Assembly (NCBI GenBank): GCA_011800155.1
Contig: CM022372.1
Location: 2,046,001-2,110,000, forward strand
Source: Flammulina velutipes
Taxonomy: Eukaryota; Basidiomycota; Agaricomycetes; Agaricales; Physalacriaceae
Direction: 5' to 3'
DNA: 64,000 nucleotides
Below are positions 44,730-56,780 of the stretch, in pieces; position 1 is the stretch's first letter; each line of letters begins with the position of its first letter. The notes below the pieces were generated by a model. It ran no database searches. It saw only the letters and a list, made by a program, of their open reading frames with translations, and was not told the DNA's origin. A program made the translations under genes and the position numbers.

Positions 44730-46085
44730 GGTTGCAAAGACGAGGCCTGAAAACGGCCTTACCGTCTTTTTAACGGGTCCTGTGTACGTGTGTTATGTTT
44801 GCAGCTTACTGCCTGTTGCAGAATCAGCCGCAAATATCGTCTGGTGGCATGCAGTATTATGCCAAATTGTCGTCATCGCTCGAAAAGTCATTCGCTTCGA
44901 AAACACTAGTGACTTCAGTGGAGGATCAAAGCTCCGCAAGTGGCGTACTCCAAACGAAACGTCGTGCGTAGCTACGACAGCTAAGAGAAACCCATTGGTA
45001 TATAGCATGAGAGTGTGATCAAAGGTGTGCATTTGATCGTCCAAGTCGTCCCCAGTAATCGAAAGTGGCCGGAATCCCCGCTCTGGCCTGTTGGCCAGCC
45101 AAGCCATCGTCAAGGACTACAAACCAAGAAGGTAATGACTCTGACAGGGCTTAGTAGACGGAGAGATGATAAAAAACAACTTCGGTGTGCCCTTACTTCA
45201 ATTTAGCTTTGCCGCATACATACCGCTCGTAGGTCATTGTAGGAAAGGTATCCCGTCTCGCGACTTGCGGTACTTCTGGTCTGAGTAATCTCCAATTGCC
45301 TTCGCGTCTCTGAGACGACCCGCGTTATTTTTTTTTTGTCGGATTTTCTCAAATCTGGATTAAGGACTATGCCTATGATTATTATTGATAGGATTTCCTG
45401 GAATAATGTATCGGGGTAGAGGCTTACCTAGCACGACGACACGGTGTTTACCACGCAGCGCTGAACCCTGGGTGGTAGTAGAAGGACAAGTGAAGCAAAC
45501 CGCATTTTTTCCGGACGACTCTAGTACAATTGTTTCAATCCCGAAAAGATATGGCCGGTGGCCGTTCCTAGCCTGATGAGGGCGACTTGAGCTGGTTTGG
45601 AGCAATTGCGCATCTCAAATCGCCAATGGGATTCACTGAAAGCCTTTGTTAGTATCAGAAAACATGGTCGCACTCTTAGGACATCATCTCCTTACGTTGA
45701 ACGGCACGTTAGCAGTGATTAGTAGCCGAAATGCCCTACGAGACAGGAGGAGGAGGAGGAGGGGTCTCAGACTCTCAAAGCGGCCACGCGGGAACCCTCA
45801 TCGGAGACTCCCGCTCCCATCCCTCGGCCAAGGGTCCAACAAGGGGCCTTCTTAATCAAGTTTGTTTGTGGACGGCCACGGCACACAGACATAACTTCAG
45901 GATAGCGTCAGTGAACATCTTATAGTCTCATGACAGCTACGGTCGAATACTGGTCTTTCTACACTGATACACTCTGAGTCAAGATATTGATATATGGATG
46001 GTACGGTTGCAACAGAGTGTAGAATACAGATATTTTTGGAAGAATTAGAACAAAAGAGATATATTGTGGCGTAAAGTAAAACTTC
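44730..46085. other. Intergenic, no supported gene
   Basis: Short frames on both strands only. A poly-T run lies near 45330, and a simple gga-type repeat near 45745-45758. Confidence 0.4.
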
Positions 46086-47398
46086 TTAGTTGGTGGCCTG
46101 AGGAAGAATCAGGATGGAATAAGCCAAAAGAGACAAAAATCCACTCGCCGGGACCAATGCCCAAAGTGCCCCCACCGTGTCTGCCCTCTGTATATAGGCA
46201 CGCTTACAACAGTGACAGTTAACATCACCTGCCCCAATCCTCATCAGCGACACAAGCAGTTGAGGTGACAAATCTACGAATCCTAGCTCCATCAGCTCCA
46301 TTCCTTGCATTATGGTCAATAAAGAGGACGACGGACCAGGTTTCGCGTCATTCACCAACGATACTGCAGACCATGCCCACGCGCTCCGCATGGTATCAGA
46401 TTTGCACTTGCAACAGCTATAATCTGGCGGCATGGACACGATACCTCTGAGCTGTGCAAGTCGGTTGAGCTGCAGGAAGTAAAGCCTCTTCATATATCGT
46501 GACCCCATGCGCTCCACCAGACAACTCGAGAGTGTGTGCATAACGAAAGACAGCAGATGCCCCGAAGCCAATTTGGCGAGCGGCTCGATACCATGGTGGG
46601 CGGCGAGAGCATATATATCAATGGGATGCAGGGGCGTATGTGCGTAGAGCACTGAAAATATGGAATTATTCAGACCAATGAGGATACGCGTCGGCAGTCC
46701 ATACTTGGCTATGGTATCGACGGCAGTCACTAACACCGTTAATGTAGGGCTGGTGGCGACACAGGAGATGTCATAAACAATATGCAGGATTATACTGAGT
46801 ATTTCTGAGGTCTCGGGGATGTCGAAGCAGCCCACATCGGTCGAGAGAAGAGTGAGATGACCGTCGAAAGCGTTGAACGACGCTGAGAGCAGGCGGTCAG
46901 AGTGGACAAAGAACAAGACGCCGTCGGAAGATTTGAGGATGACATCGGGTATTTCCGTGGGCCCGACGAGGAGAAGAGGATGAAACGTGCTGGACACCGT
47001 TGACTGAGGACGTTACGGTAAACAAGCGATACCGGGACACTGACACCTTGACTCACTGAAGTTGTATCTTCATCCTCGGAAGGCATGAACTGATCCATGA
47101 CGTCGTTAACGACGTCAGCCTGTCATATGGAACCGTCAGAAACAGCTGCGAAAAAATGGCTAGTTTGCTAGTTTGAACACTGGCCTCGACCATGGAATTC
47201 CTAGGATTCAGATAGTCTAATGCATCCAGAAAAGGCAAAGCTACAGGTGGTATCGACAGGTAGTTCATATAGGGTCCTTCATACACTGTAGAGGCGCAGG
47301 AAGAATGTCAACAGCTTGACAAAGCCAGGCAACGATGAACGTACCGTACCGTTTTGATCGTCTAAAGAAATAGTACTGGTGCCCAGAGGTTCGTTCAT
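46086..47398 (-). CDS. BTB/POZ-domain protein (paralogue 2)
   Basis: The main exon 47003-46086 encodes the BTB domain from IPDVILKSSDGVLFFVHSD through LSIILHIVYD and IDIYALAAHHGIEPLAKL to a helix MGSRYMKRLYFLQLNRL. A Cys-rich segment (DYSCCKCKS; NCHCCKR) and a hydrophobic C-terminus (GFLSLLAYSILILPQ) follow. An exon 47098-47057 (MDQFMPSEDEDTTS) joins in frame, giving 319 aa. Further 5' exons starting at ATG 47398 (MNEPLGTSTISLDD, then VYEGPYMNYLSIPP) can be joined in frame, so the N-terminus may be longer. It is clearly related to the BTB gene 1.4 kb away in the same orientation, with the same order of motifs. Confidence 0.8.
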
Positions 47399-48329
47399 TG
47401 TCGCAGCCAGTGGAGGGGAAAGACGAAAGGACACAAGTTGACGTGTCATGTGGTTTTATCGAAATGCACTCAAAGGTATCCTGTACGCAAATGGAAACAT
47501 GCGTACATTGGTTGGCTAATTGGCCCGCATCAAAGTTTTGTCACATAATCAGGTTGTTTGAGAATTTCAGCGGTTGTTCGCAGAAAGAACCCGGCTGAGG
47601 CTTGTATGGGCTACGTGAGATGAATTCTCCGCGAAGCCGTCCTTTCACATGGCTTCCAAGTGGCAGGCTGACAAACGGCTTCCCTGTCATAGTAGCTCGT
47701 TCAAGATAAGGCAGTGTATACTAGAATGATATGCCCCCATTCAAAAAATAGAAGCCAACACGCCACATATGTTTATTTGTAGACAGACAATATGGCCGCC
47801 GAATGCACGAGTGAACAGAGTCAAAGAAAGAAGGCGACAGCTAGTGACCAAGTCAATTTAGTTCTAGGATTCTCGATGACGATGATGATATTTGGGGTGC
47901 ACAAGAGCGTGCATTGTTTCTTGTTGCGCACAGCAACTTGTTACGAAGCGTTATACCGTAGCGCCGGATAGGCTTTCGAAGGCCAAGTTCAACATTTTGC
48001 CAGAGGATAGACACTGGAAAGCCTGACGAAGCTGAGATTGGACGAACACATGTTAGAGTGACATGATGATGATGATGGTCGGTGACGGAGCTCAGCATGG
48101 AGCCTTGGACAGAGCGAGACGTCTATTATGTAATGCTACTTCGACACAATACAATCCACAAGAGGCGCCAAAAGACGTTCGATTTTGGCTATGCCGTAAA
48201 ACCATTTCACTTGCAAAAATTCGCTTGCTGTCGGAAGTCGTAACTTGTCTTCGTTGAAACGTGTTGTGAAGAGAGACCTCACAAGATCTACTCTATACTC
48301 ATGCTAACGCGGCACGCTACCATTCACGT
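47399..48329. other. No gene seen
   Basis: About 930 bp between the BTB gene and the MFS gene; nothing recognisable on either strand. Confidence 0.4.
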
Positions 48330-50091
48330 TCACCAGTTTTGCACCCTTTGATTGGGTACGACCGCCCACAAAATCATCATGAATCCCATCATCGCCACCA
48401 GCCTACACAAACATACAGCAATTAGCACCAATCCCTAATGTTAGCTCTGGAAGGACGTACAAAGGCTGCAAGCTCATTATGCCGACTTTGTTGGCGAGCG
48501 CTCCCGTGATAAACGGAAATAGAGCGCTGCCTGCCTGGCCGAAACCGGCAATCCATCCTATAGCACCTGTCAAGGTCCACGGAGGGAGAATACGACCAGT
48601 GTGGTTCATCACAATGGGATACATGGGTCCCAGGAAAAATCCGATGAAGGAGACGGCGACAGCATTCCCTATGACAGATGGCACAAACCATACCACAAAT
48701 TCAAGGCTAAGATAATGAGTGAGCCGTTGTGCGCTGCATATAGAAAAGATTTGAGGTACGCAATGGCGAGAACAGTGTAAATGAATAGGATCCGTCGTTC
48801 CCCAACCTGGAAAGTGAATCGGTTAGATTAAGAGAAGGAGACAGACAGCAATCCTTACCTTTTTATTCACCCATATAAGAAGGACGCGACCAAGCGTAAT
48901 ACCTATCGTAGAGGATCAAATGATGACTTTGATAGGTAGCAGAATGCCTACCGCCAAAGAACCCAGAAGAGACATAACCGGCAGACTTTCCCCCTCCTCG
49001 CTCATTGATTAAGAAAGTAACGATCCACCCGCCTATTGTTACCTCTACACCAACATACACCAGAATGAAGAAAGCCAACAGATGCACAGTCTTCTGACCA
49101 AGAACCTGGCGGAACTCGCTGTGTTGGCTGGTACTCTTCTCTCTAGGTGCTTGCCCAATTTCAGCCATACAACCTAGTGTACCGTGAGTTAGAACATGAA
49201 CGAATGGAAGAGAATAAAAACTTCGTACTGTCTTGATCTTTCAGCCGAAAAACGGCAACCGACAGAATCGTATTCAGAATAGCAATACCTAAGGAACACA
49301 GATAGTGGAACGACCATCGAGGAAGATAGGCAAACTGCGTAGACACAAGGGGTGCACATAATGCGCCAAGTCCTGTGTGTCAATTGAGCATGGATGTGCG
49401 AGGTAATCATAAACAACCACACCATAGACCGCATGAAGCAAACCCATTTTCGTTTCCGAATTCTCCATGGACGCGATATATCCGTTAGCATGCGCGTCCT
49501 GTGTAGGTTGTCGTCAACGAAGACATCCCAAAATTATGTGAGGGCCAAGTTACCTGGATCGCCATCCCCACACCATTGATCGTGAACGAGATGAGATATA
49601 CAGGGAACGGCAGCGCCGCACATTGTAGAACATATGCAACAATCTGGAAGACTGATCCCAGCGCCAGCATCTTGCCATAGCCCAGCTTGGGCGACAGAGG
49701 AATGTTAATTACTGCGCCAGAGACAAAGCCCTGTTAACGTAGAATGAAAACAGGGAGGAAAAAAAAAGAGAATGGGTTTACAACACAGGCTAGGACAAAC
49801 AGCAGCGAGACGATGGTGTAGTTGACCTGGAGCGGCGTTAGTCCCCCGCTATTCATGAAGGCTTGTAATAATTACATTATAAACCTGTTCGATTCGCGGC
49901 AACAGTGGACCAATAGAGCCGTCGTTCCACCCAGCAAGGAACATACACACGTAGAGTGCAAAAATCTGGAGATACTCTCTGTGCTTTTGTTTCTTCTTGA
50001 GGTAGGAAGAACGGGACTGTGTTGCATCTTCGAGCTCCAGATTTCTGTTCTCCTTCTCGTCAGCAATTGTTGCGGGCTCTGCAGTAGACAT
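48330..50091 (-). CDS. MFS transporter
   Basis: Starts MSTAEPATIADEKENRN (50091), a charged cytosolic N-terminus, then the first helix in YLQIFALYVCMFLAGWNDG with IGPLLPRIEQ. After introns come VNYTIVSLLFVLACV, GFVSGAVINIPLSPKLGYG, YLISFTINGVGMAIQ and WSFHYLCSLGIAILNTILS. A central cytosolic loop (EKSTSQHSEFRQVLGQK) precedes VHLLAFFILVYVGVEVTIG, ITLGRVLLIWVNKKVG (the MFS D/R-type loop) and GWIAGFGQAGSALFPFITG. The end is MILWAVVPNQRVQNW with TGA at 48330-48332. About twelve helices in total. The sequence type is the fungal MFS group that includes yeast Bsc6-like and fucose-permease-like proteins; the substrate is unknown. The frame seems intact through about ten small introns. Confidence 0.82.
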
Positions 50092-50777
50092 GGTGGGGGG
50101 ATAGGATAGAAACGGCCGTAGGTCAGGTCTTTATACGCCTTGCATACGTGGTCGAAGGGCAAGTCACATTTCGAGATCCGGAGAATTGTCGGTGAAACGT
50201 TTGATGATTTTGATGCCGGCGGCAATGCTTCTAATAAGCATTGTGGCGTTGACGGCGCCTTTGTATCACTGTATGAGGCCAAGCTAAATTGTTTGGATAT
50301 TTCTTCTTGAGTACGTACAATCTCATCTGCGACGGATGGGTATAATCTTTAGAGAAAAATGTATTTGACGCTCTGATTAAGCCACAGATCGTTTACCTTG
50401 ATTCCTGGACCCGTGTCCGGTCAGTAGTCAAGAGAAAAGCAGCAACAAACACTATTGAGTCAACACGACGCTGACTGGTGGGGTACTCTACGCGTAACTC
50501 GAGTTATTTCCATCTGTATCAGATACTCAGAGCTTACCAGAATAAGTACATGGCAATGGTCCTGTAACGAACAGCCCTAGCGTTTTTGAAAGCAACTGAG
50601 AACCTTAATGACAGCTATTGAATAATTGGATTTCATCTCTGTGTCTCTTGCATAGTACTAGCAGCGCAGAGTGGCGCGCAACTCAAAAGTGGTTCTGTTT
50701 GGCAACAGATTGTCCGGCCCTTGCCGCAGATCGTTCAGTCATCCTATTTCGTCAGAAACCACTCTGAAGACACCACC
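50092..50777. other. Divergent promoter region
   Basis: About 690 bp between the MFS gene and ISD11, transcribed in opposite directions. No other feature seen. Confidence 0.4.
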
Positions 50778-51099
50778 ATGGCGGCACCTCCAAGCAAACA
50801 GGCAGTCCTGCATTTATATCATTCCATGTTGAGGACTTCAAAATCCTTCAGCTCGTACAACTTTCGCAACTACTTTGTGAGAAAGACAAAGGATACGTTT
50901 AGAAATATACAGGTGTGTTTTATATTCACCATTCATGCATACCCTCAACGAGAAATAGGGCGAAACGGATCCCGCACGGGTTACCAACATGTATTCTGAC
51001 GCTGTGCGGGACCTCACTGTGTTGCGAAGGAGTGCGATAGTCAACCAGCTATATGGAGGATGGAAATTGGCTGTCGAGGAGCAACCGAAATCACCATAG
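50778..51099 (+). CDS. ISD11: Isd11/LYRM4, LYR-motif protein of mitochondrial Fe-S assembly
   Basis: Exons 50778-50912 and 50959-51099 give 91 aa, the usual size. MAAPPSKQAVLHLYHSMLR holds the LYR-like motif (LYH, with the tail SMLR). It continues with SYNFRNYFVRKTKDTFR, then MYSDAVRDLTVLRRSAIVN and QLYGGWKLAVE, all typical of Isd11. The protein binds and stabilises the cysteine desulfurase Nfs1 together with acyl-carrier protein in the mitochondrial matrix. I chose the ATG at 50778 over the upstream in-frame one at 50721 because homology starts there. It ends only 46 bp from the convergent Rcf1 gene. Confidence 0.92.
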
Positions 51100-51145
51100 G
51101 ATTTGTTAACGCGGGGAGATAATTAGATGTATACATCATGCTGTA

Positions 51146-51712
51146 CTAAGCCTTGTCTTTTGGGTCAGTCTTGAACCAGCTGAGATAGTGATACCACCGC
51201 TTGGACGGTGGTTGCGGGTCACTTTTCTTCCGCGACGTACGTAGACCAGATTCTGCTTCATACGCCGCCTCCGCCTGCTGCAATCGTTCCTCAAACGCCG
51301 ACTTTTCTGTTTTCTCTGCTTCCACCTGGTTTCGTACAATTTCGAGGCCTTTGTTGTATTCCAGTGTGTCCTGCTTGATGCGGTACATGCCCCAAACGAT
51401 GGCGCAGACGGTCAAACCCTGCGACGCGATACGATAGCGCATCCATAACTGCACTTGACGTGAATTCCCTCGACGCGAGTGGTAAACCATTCCACAGAAA
51501 ACAGCAACTGTACTGAATAGGCCTACAGAGAAGTTAGTTGAATGCACTTTCGGTGTGAATGCAGGCATACCCAACGGAATCAGCGGCTCTTGCTTCATTC
51601 TCTGTTTTAGCCGCTGTCCATGACTCTCTCCAGGTATTACACGCAACGCGCGGGGGTACTGTATCGCCAGCGCGTCCAGCTGCTGCTGGGCACTGAGTAT
51701 TGTTTGTGACAT
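51146..51712 (-). CDS. RCF1: Respiratory supercomplex factor 1 (HIG1 domain)
   Basis: Exons 51712-51571 and 51522-51146 give 172 aa. The HIG1 domain shows RLKQRMKQEPLIPLG, then two membrane helices (LFSTVAVFCGMVYHSRR; LTVCAIVWGMYRI) with the QIL-type element QVQLWMRYRIASQG between them. A coiled-coil-like basic tail (VEAEKTEKSAFEERLQQAE) is typical of fungal Rcf1. The protein sits in the mitochondrial inner membrane and helps assemble cytochrome c oxidase and III-IV supercomplexes. It is divergent from the YEA4-type gene, with only 103 bp between the two start codons. Confidence 0.92.
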   Translation of the reverse strand: MSQTILSAQQQLDALAIQYPRALRVIPGESHGQRLKQRMKQEPLIPLGMPAFTPKVHSTNFSVGLFSTVAVFCGMVYHSRRGNSRQVQLWMRYRIASQGLTVCAIVWGMYRIKQDTLEYNKGLEIVRNQVEAEKTEKSAFEERLQQAEAAYEAESGLRTSRKKSDPQPPSKRWYHYLSWFKTDPKDKA

Positions 51713-51815
51713 GTTGGAATGATGAAAAGCTCTTAGGCCGGACCGGTACCGACGTGTCCTTCATCTTTCACTACCACCATCTGTTGCTTTATTTTATTCT
51801 TCTTGCTATATAAAG

Positions 51816-53081
51816 ATGTCTAAAGAGGCAAAAGCAGCGCTGGGAGCCATTTTGGACTACTCTTCAGTGCAGTCACCTTTCACTGGATACGCTCAGATCC
51901 CTGACCATCTCCTAGATATTCACTATGGTCTTCGGCGGGTGCTGCTCAAACGTTTGGCTCTACGAAAACCTCCTCCTTTCGAATCCGCGCATTGGTGACT
52001 AACCAAGCCTTATCGTCTTGGACGTGAGCCAACTTGTTCGCACTAGGTTCCGCGCTCACATTCTCCCAAATGGCCTTTATTACCCTTCAAACTCTACCGT
52101 CCTTTCTTGTGCGCTTGCAGGACAGTTACATTCCCCGACTCAAACCCCGACAAGTACCCCTTTCAAATTGGGCTGCCCAGGTTGTAGTATTTTCGTCGGG
52201 ATCTCTCTTGAACAACTGGGCATACTCATTCAATGTTCCGCTCTCCGTTCTCATGGTATTTCGATCAGCGGGTGAGTCATGTAACCCATTGGTCCTTAAC
52301 TTATACTAACTCTAGTAGGTCTTCCTGTGTCAATGATCTTTGGTTACCTGTTCATGAAGCGAAGATATTCCACCGTCCAGCTGGTACGTGCGGCGTCTAC
52401 GGAAAAGTTGAATCTTCATGTTTTAGATTTCCGTGCTCCTGGTATCGATCGGAGTGACTATCGCTACCACATCGAACAAGAAACCGTCTCAGAGTCCAGC
52501 CGACCTTCGACAATATATATTGGGCATCACGATGCTCGTACTCTCATTGCTTTGCACTGCATTCCTTGGGATGATGCAAGAAAACACATACAAACGTTAC
52601 GGGCCGTGCTGGAAAGAGGGCGTGTTCTACACGGTATAATTCTTCCTCCGACCACAAACCCTCGTACTCAACTCCCATTAGCACTTCCTTTCTTTGCCTA
52701 TTTTTCTCTTCTTGGCGCAGGACGTCAAGCAAGGCCTTGGGAGCCTCTCCACTAGCGATACTACATCTCCTATGGTCGCTTGGTTCTTTCTGGCTGGCAA
52801 TTTGGTTACTCAGCTCGTCTGCGTGTCAGGGGTGAATCGATTAACTTCGGTGTGCATTCTACCTTCATCTTTCCAGTATCTCGCCTGATGCCGTTCAGTC
52901 TGTCTCCTCCGTCTCGACGAATGTTGTTCTGACCACACGCAAAGCAGTCAGCCTCTGTTTCAGTGTATGGTGGTTCGAAAATGGATGGAATGCTCAATTC
53001 GGCGTTGGCGCCGTTATGGTGTTTGCGGGTAGCTTGCTCTATAGCTCGAATAGTTGGGGGGGAAAGAAGAAAGCAGAATGA
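51816..53081 (+). CDS. YEA4: UDP-N-acetylglucosamine transporter-like (SLC35B / Yea4 family)
   Basis: Seven exons (51816-51866, 51916-51994, 52047-52271, 52319-52383, 52427-52633, 52682-52849, 52899-53081) sum to 326 codons. The N-terminus MSKEAKAALGAILDYSSI precedes the first helix in MVFGGCCSNVWLYE. Then come ALTFSQMAFITLQTLPSF, SMIFGYLFMKRRYS, ISVLLVSIGVTIATTSN, LGMMQENTYKRYG and FFLAGNLVTQLVCVSGVNR. Near the end is SSVSTNVVLTTRKAVSL, the block before the last helices in UAA-type nucleotide-sugar transporters. It ends in a GGKKKAE dilysine-like tail, consistent with ER localisation. In yeast, Yea4 supplies UDP-GlcNAc for chitin synthesis; substrate specificity here is inferred from the family. 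Confidence 0.88.
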
Positions 53082-53458
53082 AGATTTGAAACCATGGTCC
53101 ATGTTATTCGAACTTGGCAAGCATATTCTACCTGTCCTCGTTCGATCTCACTGTGTCATTCTCAAACGTACATTCCGCCCGGATACTTCTCATCAAACAG
53201 CCGGGGTTGGAAACTTTCAAGGCCTCCACTCACTCCGGACCACCTTGCGCTCCGGTGGCGCTCAGAATCATTAGTACGTCCCGTCAATTATTTATCGCCT
53301 CAAACCTTCTCAAATTCTCAACATGTTCCAGCCTATACACGGTCTTGTCTACAAATTACAAATTACAACTTTGCGAATACTCTTACAAAACGACGAGCAC
53401 GCCCCCAGGGCTTGTTTTCCGCGCACAGCGCCTTCCCATACTGGTTCCTGATTATTTT
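53082..53458. other. No gene seen
   Basis: Spacer between convergent genes; short open frames only. Confidence 0.4.
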
Positions 53459-53713
53459 CTATGCTGACTCTTTCGTTTCGTCTCCGCACAACTTCTGAGA
53501 GGCGGATTTGTTCGGGCGTCCGCCCAGTCCGAGCATGACACCGCCGGTGAGAACAGTGGTCTTGCCACCCATATAAACGTATCGTTGCGGAGTGGTGAGT
53601 GGCGGGGTGGAGTTGGACTGGGATGACAATGATAAAATAGGAGGAGAATCGGACTGGTGGGAGGAGTCCGAACAGCGACAAGTGGAAGTGGAAGAGGTAG
53701 AGACGGACGACAT
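53459..53713 (-). CDS. Small Ser/Thr-rich hypothetical protein, 84 aa
   Basis: Single-exon frame from ATG 53713 (MSSVSTSSTSTCRCSDSS). The first half is Ser/Pro-rich; the second half contains RYVYMGGKTTVLTGGVMLG followed by a charged tail. The second half reads like a short conserved motif rather than low complexity, and I recall similar small proteins in other basidiomycetes without a known role. No signal peptide is seen. An upstream in-frame extension to 53794 is possible but less likely. Confidence 0.5.
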   Translation of the reverse strand: MSSVSTSSTSTCRCSDSSHQSDSPPILSLSSQSNSTPPLTTPQRYVYMGGKTTVLTGGVMLGLGGRPNKSASQKLCGDETKESA

Positions 53714-54818
53714 GATATCCTCGGATTGGATGAAATAAAAGAAGAGGGCGGAAGGGATGGTGCAGCGCGGCGCCTCACCCGCTTGCGGGCGCACAGGTGA
53801 CGACAGTATGGTGGATGTTGAATGTGAGGAAGAGTGATGGTGGCGGGGAAGGAAAATGCAAGGCGCGTCGTCGTCGCGGATGCAAGAAGGTCGCGTTGGA
53901 TACCTTCTGAGAGGAACTGACTCAGATCCTTGTCGTGGAAATGGCGAAAGTCAGCATGGTATGCCCTCTAGTGCTCCAAGTCTTATTGCCTTTTTTTGTG
54001 ATAGCTAACGGTTCGGCAGCCAGACGTGTTTTCGTTCCCTGCATTTTCTGATACCCCCCTTCGTCTGCCCGTCAGGTTCTTCCAGTTCTTGGCAACAACA
54101 AGTTCAGCAGTATGTCAAGATCGATGAGGCGCGTCGTCGTACCTGCCCAAATGCCAATGTCGATCTCTCATCAACAGCAACTGTCGGCTGCATGCGGTCA
54201 AGCCGTGTTGAGCCGCATCTCTTTCTTGTTCAAGATCTTTCCTCTCCCGTGGATCAAGACCTGGAACTTAACCCAGATCATCTTTCTTTTGCATCGGGCA
54301 TCCGCCCCACCTCCCAAGACCATCCGAACGTCGGGCATTGATACTTAAAAGTTAATTCGACGTGCTATTTCATTAGGAATATGCAGGTTTGCGAGGGACT
54401 AGGTTGACAACGTCAATAAGGGAGCATGCCGACAACTGCAGGCGTTTCTCCGAGATCGCGTTCCATTCACACAAATTTACACGTCCATGCATGGTTATTC
54501 GTACAGCTGATGAAGCCTACTCCTTGAAGCTATGTAGAACCCTTATCTTTGAGTTATAGGCGGCAGGCCCTGTTAATTTACAAGAGTTCCCACGCTCAAT
54601 CATTTACGCCACACACCAACGAACTCTTATTCAAAACTAATGCATGCATTGCGACCGGAACACTAATACAAATGAACGAAAGAACGACTCTAATAATCAA
54701 CTGAAGCTGTTGCCAGTGATAAGACCTGTAGTAATACGAAACGAGAACAGACAAAGGACAAGATAAAAAAAACTAGAAAAGAAAAACAATCTATAATAAA
54801 TGAAAAGACGGATGCGGA
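53714..54818. other. Intergenic, weak coding hints only
   Basis: A plus-strand ATG near 53941 (MAKVSM) and a downstream open frame around 54090-54345 might form a small gene, but I could not find an intron that joins them. Nothing else seen. Confidence 0.35.
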
Positions 54819-56780
54819 TTAGAATCGGTGGGGCTGTTGGTAGACAAGAGGAGGTGCCTGGGGGCCGTTGATATCGATAGGCGTCATATCTGACTCGAAG
54901 GAATCGCGTTGCTTCCCTTTTTCATCGAAATCCATCCCAATTTTTTCCTCGTCAACGATCTTGGCAGACATGGAGTCTTTGAGGACATCTTCAGGTTTCG
55001 ACTTGAAGATGAGGCCTCGCCAGAAAGCCAGTATTGTCAAGACAAACAAGATGAGCCATGTTCCGCACATGAGAACAGCCATAATAAGGTGAAGGGAATA
55101 AAATCCTTGAAGCTCGAAGATATCGCCAAGTGCTCTGGTCGTCGCAATCCACCCGACTGTGATAAACGAGTCAGTCGTCGGACGTATCATGGAAAATATG
55201 GTACTAACCATTGGGGAAAGTCAGAGCCCAGCCTAATAAGATAATCATCTGAGTCAGCGCGGGACGCGAATGAGTACAATACAACTTACAGCCCAAGATC
55301 TCGTTCAGGTGCTTGTGAACTTTGAACCAGTATGGAAGTATACCGAAAATGAAGAAGAAAACGGCGAGACCATAGAGCATAAGAGCTGCCATGACGCTGG
55401 TGGCGTACCAAATCTCTCCAGCAGTCGCACTAATATTTCCGTGGAAGGGAAGTCTACGGGTAAAATTCAGTGATTTACCGTAACGAAGGAAAATAGACAG
55501 ACATATCGCGAGCACGATCACCCAAGTTGATTAACGCAAGCGCCGTGAATCCTGGGGGACCGCACGCGACGAATGCACCGTTAGCTTGATGCCCTTCAAG
55601 AAATCCAGTCTAATAATAAATATTAGCACTAGAATGAGGCAACAGGATTGCTAAACCTACACTCATGACCCTAATATAATCGCATGTCAGTCGCAGCCAC
55701 TTGCGAGCCATCATAAAAACGCACCGAATCACATAGATACAGAGGTAAAAGAACGTCATGAAGAATCCTAAACCTGTTTGTCGAGTAAGTCAGCGTCAAC
55801 GCACTCAACGAAGGGTAGTACAGATAAAATACCTTGGAAGAAGTATCCTGTAAGGAGCACGCCTAGAGCTCTTGTATCTGATGGATCCATCACCTTCAGA
55901 ACATTGAAGGCTACGACACCGACAAGCATCTAATAATTCAGTCGGAAACATTCATAATACTTCAGTGAACACTCGTACCATTGGGAAGACCTATGAATGT
56001 TCCAGTTAACTTATGGCGATAACTTGGGAGAGTACACATACCAAGAATGCATATGCAGGCGTGAAATGTGTCAGATCGTGAGGCTTGTTGAACCATATCA
56101 TGAGCATCGGGAAGCAAGTAAAGATCGCGAACATGACATAGGTCCTTGATAACGCGAGATAAGCGTCTTGGGTGCGAACTGTGAGCAAGATACTCACCAG
56201 AACATGCCATATATGAATCCTGGGCTGACATGGCCGGTAGGGATGGCATAGTTTATTGTTCCGATGATGATGGTGGCGAAGGACAAGACCTGCGAATCGG
56301 TTATGATGTCAGCATGATAAACGGTGTGGAAGAATCCCGACACGTACAACGAGTGGAACGAAGACACCTTTGACGGGATCATGGATGAGTCGCAAGGCTT
56401 GCCTAGGGAACACTTAGGATAGTAATGAGACGAAGAACATCGAGAATATATTTGAGACCGCACCGATAGCTTGCAGGAGCAGAGTCATGGTGTTCAAGAG
56501 GAATAGGGTGATGTTGAGAAAGAAGAAACCCGTTTCGACGACGGTCAATGCGGAGGAGTGTTCTTTCAAGCCAGAGAGTGTCACGTAGACGGCACCAGTG
56601 CCCATCCCAATTGGGAACTATTGAAAGGCTTCATGAGAAATGTCCAAACGTGTGAGTCCAAGAGTGACGCACCGCTTGCCAGGACCAGCCATGAATGCGC
56701 CGCGCTAAGCCACTCGGGCGTTGTGCGGGGTCTGTGAATGGAGAGGCGCGGCCGCTAATCTCGGATTGCGACGAGTGCAT
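54819..56780 (-). CDS. TDT/SLAC1-type transporter (Mae1/Ssu1-like)
   Basis: Starts MHSSQSEISGRASPF (56780). The family's N-terminal signature follows across an intron, IHGWSWQAFPIGMGTGAVY. Hydrophobic segments include FFFLNITLFLLNTMTLL, LSFATIIIGTINYAI, FAIFTCFPMLMIWFNK, ALGVLLTGYFFQGLGFFMT, GPPGFTALALINLG, MAALMLYGLAVFFFIFGI and a last helix MCGTWLILFVLTILAFWRG. That is about ten helices, as in tellurite-resistance/dicarboxylate transporters. The motif order WALTFPNVGWIATTRALG near the end is typical. The C-terminal tail is hydrophilic (DEKGKQRDSFESD). Members export sulfite or move C4-dicarboxylates across the plasma membrane; I cannot tell which from sequence. No lesion found. Confidence 0.85.

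Noticed and set aside
51807..51815. TATATAAAG just before the YEA4-like ATG
   Set aside because: It abuts the start codon, so it cannot serve as a TATA box for that ATG.
54112..54348. Plus-strand 78-codon frame and a Ser/Gln-rich alternative frame
   Set aside because: Could not be joined to a plausible start; left as intergenic.
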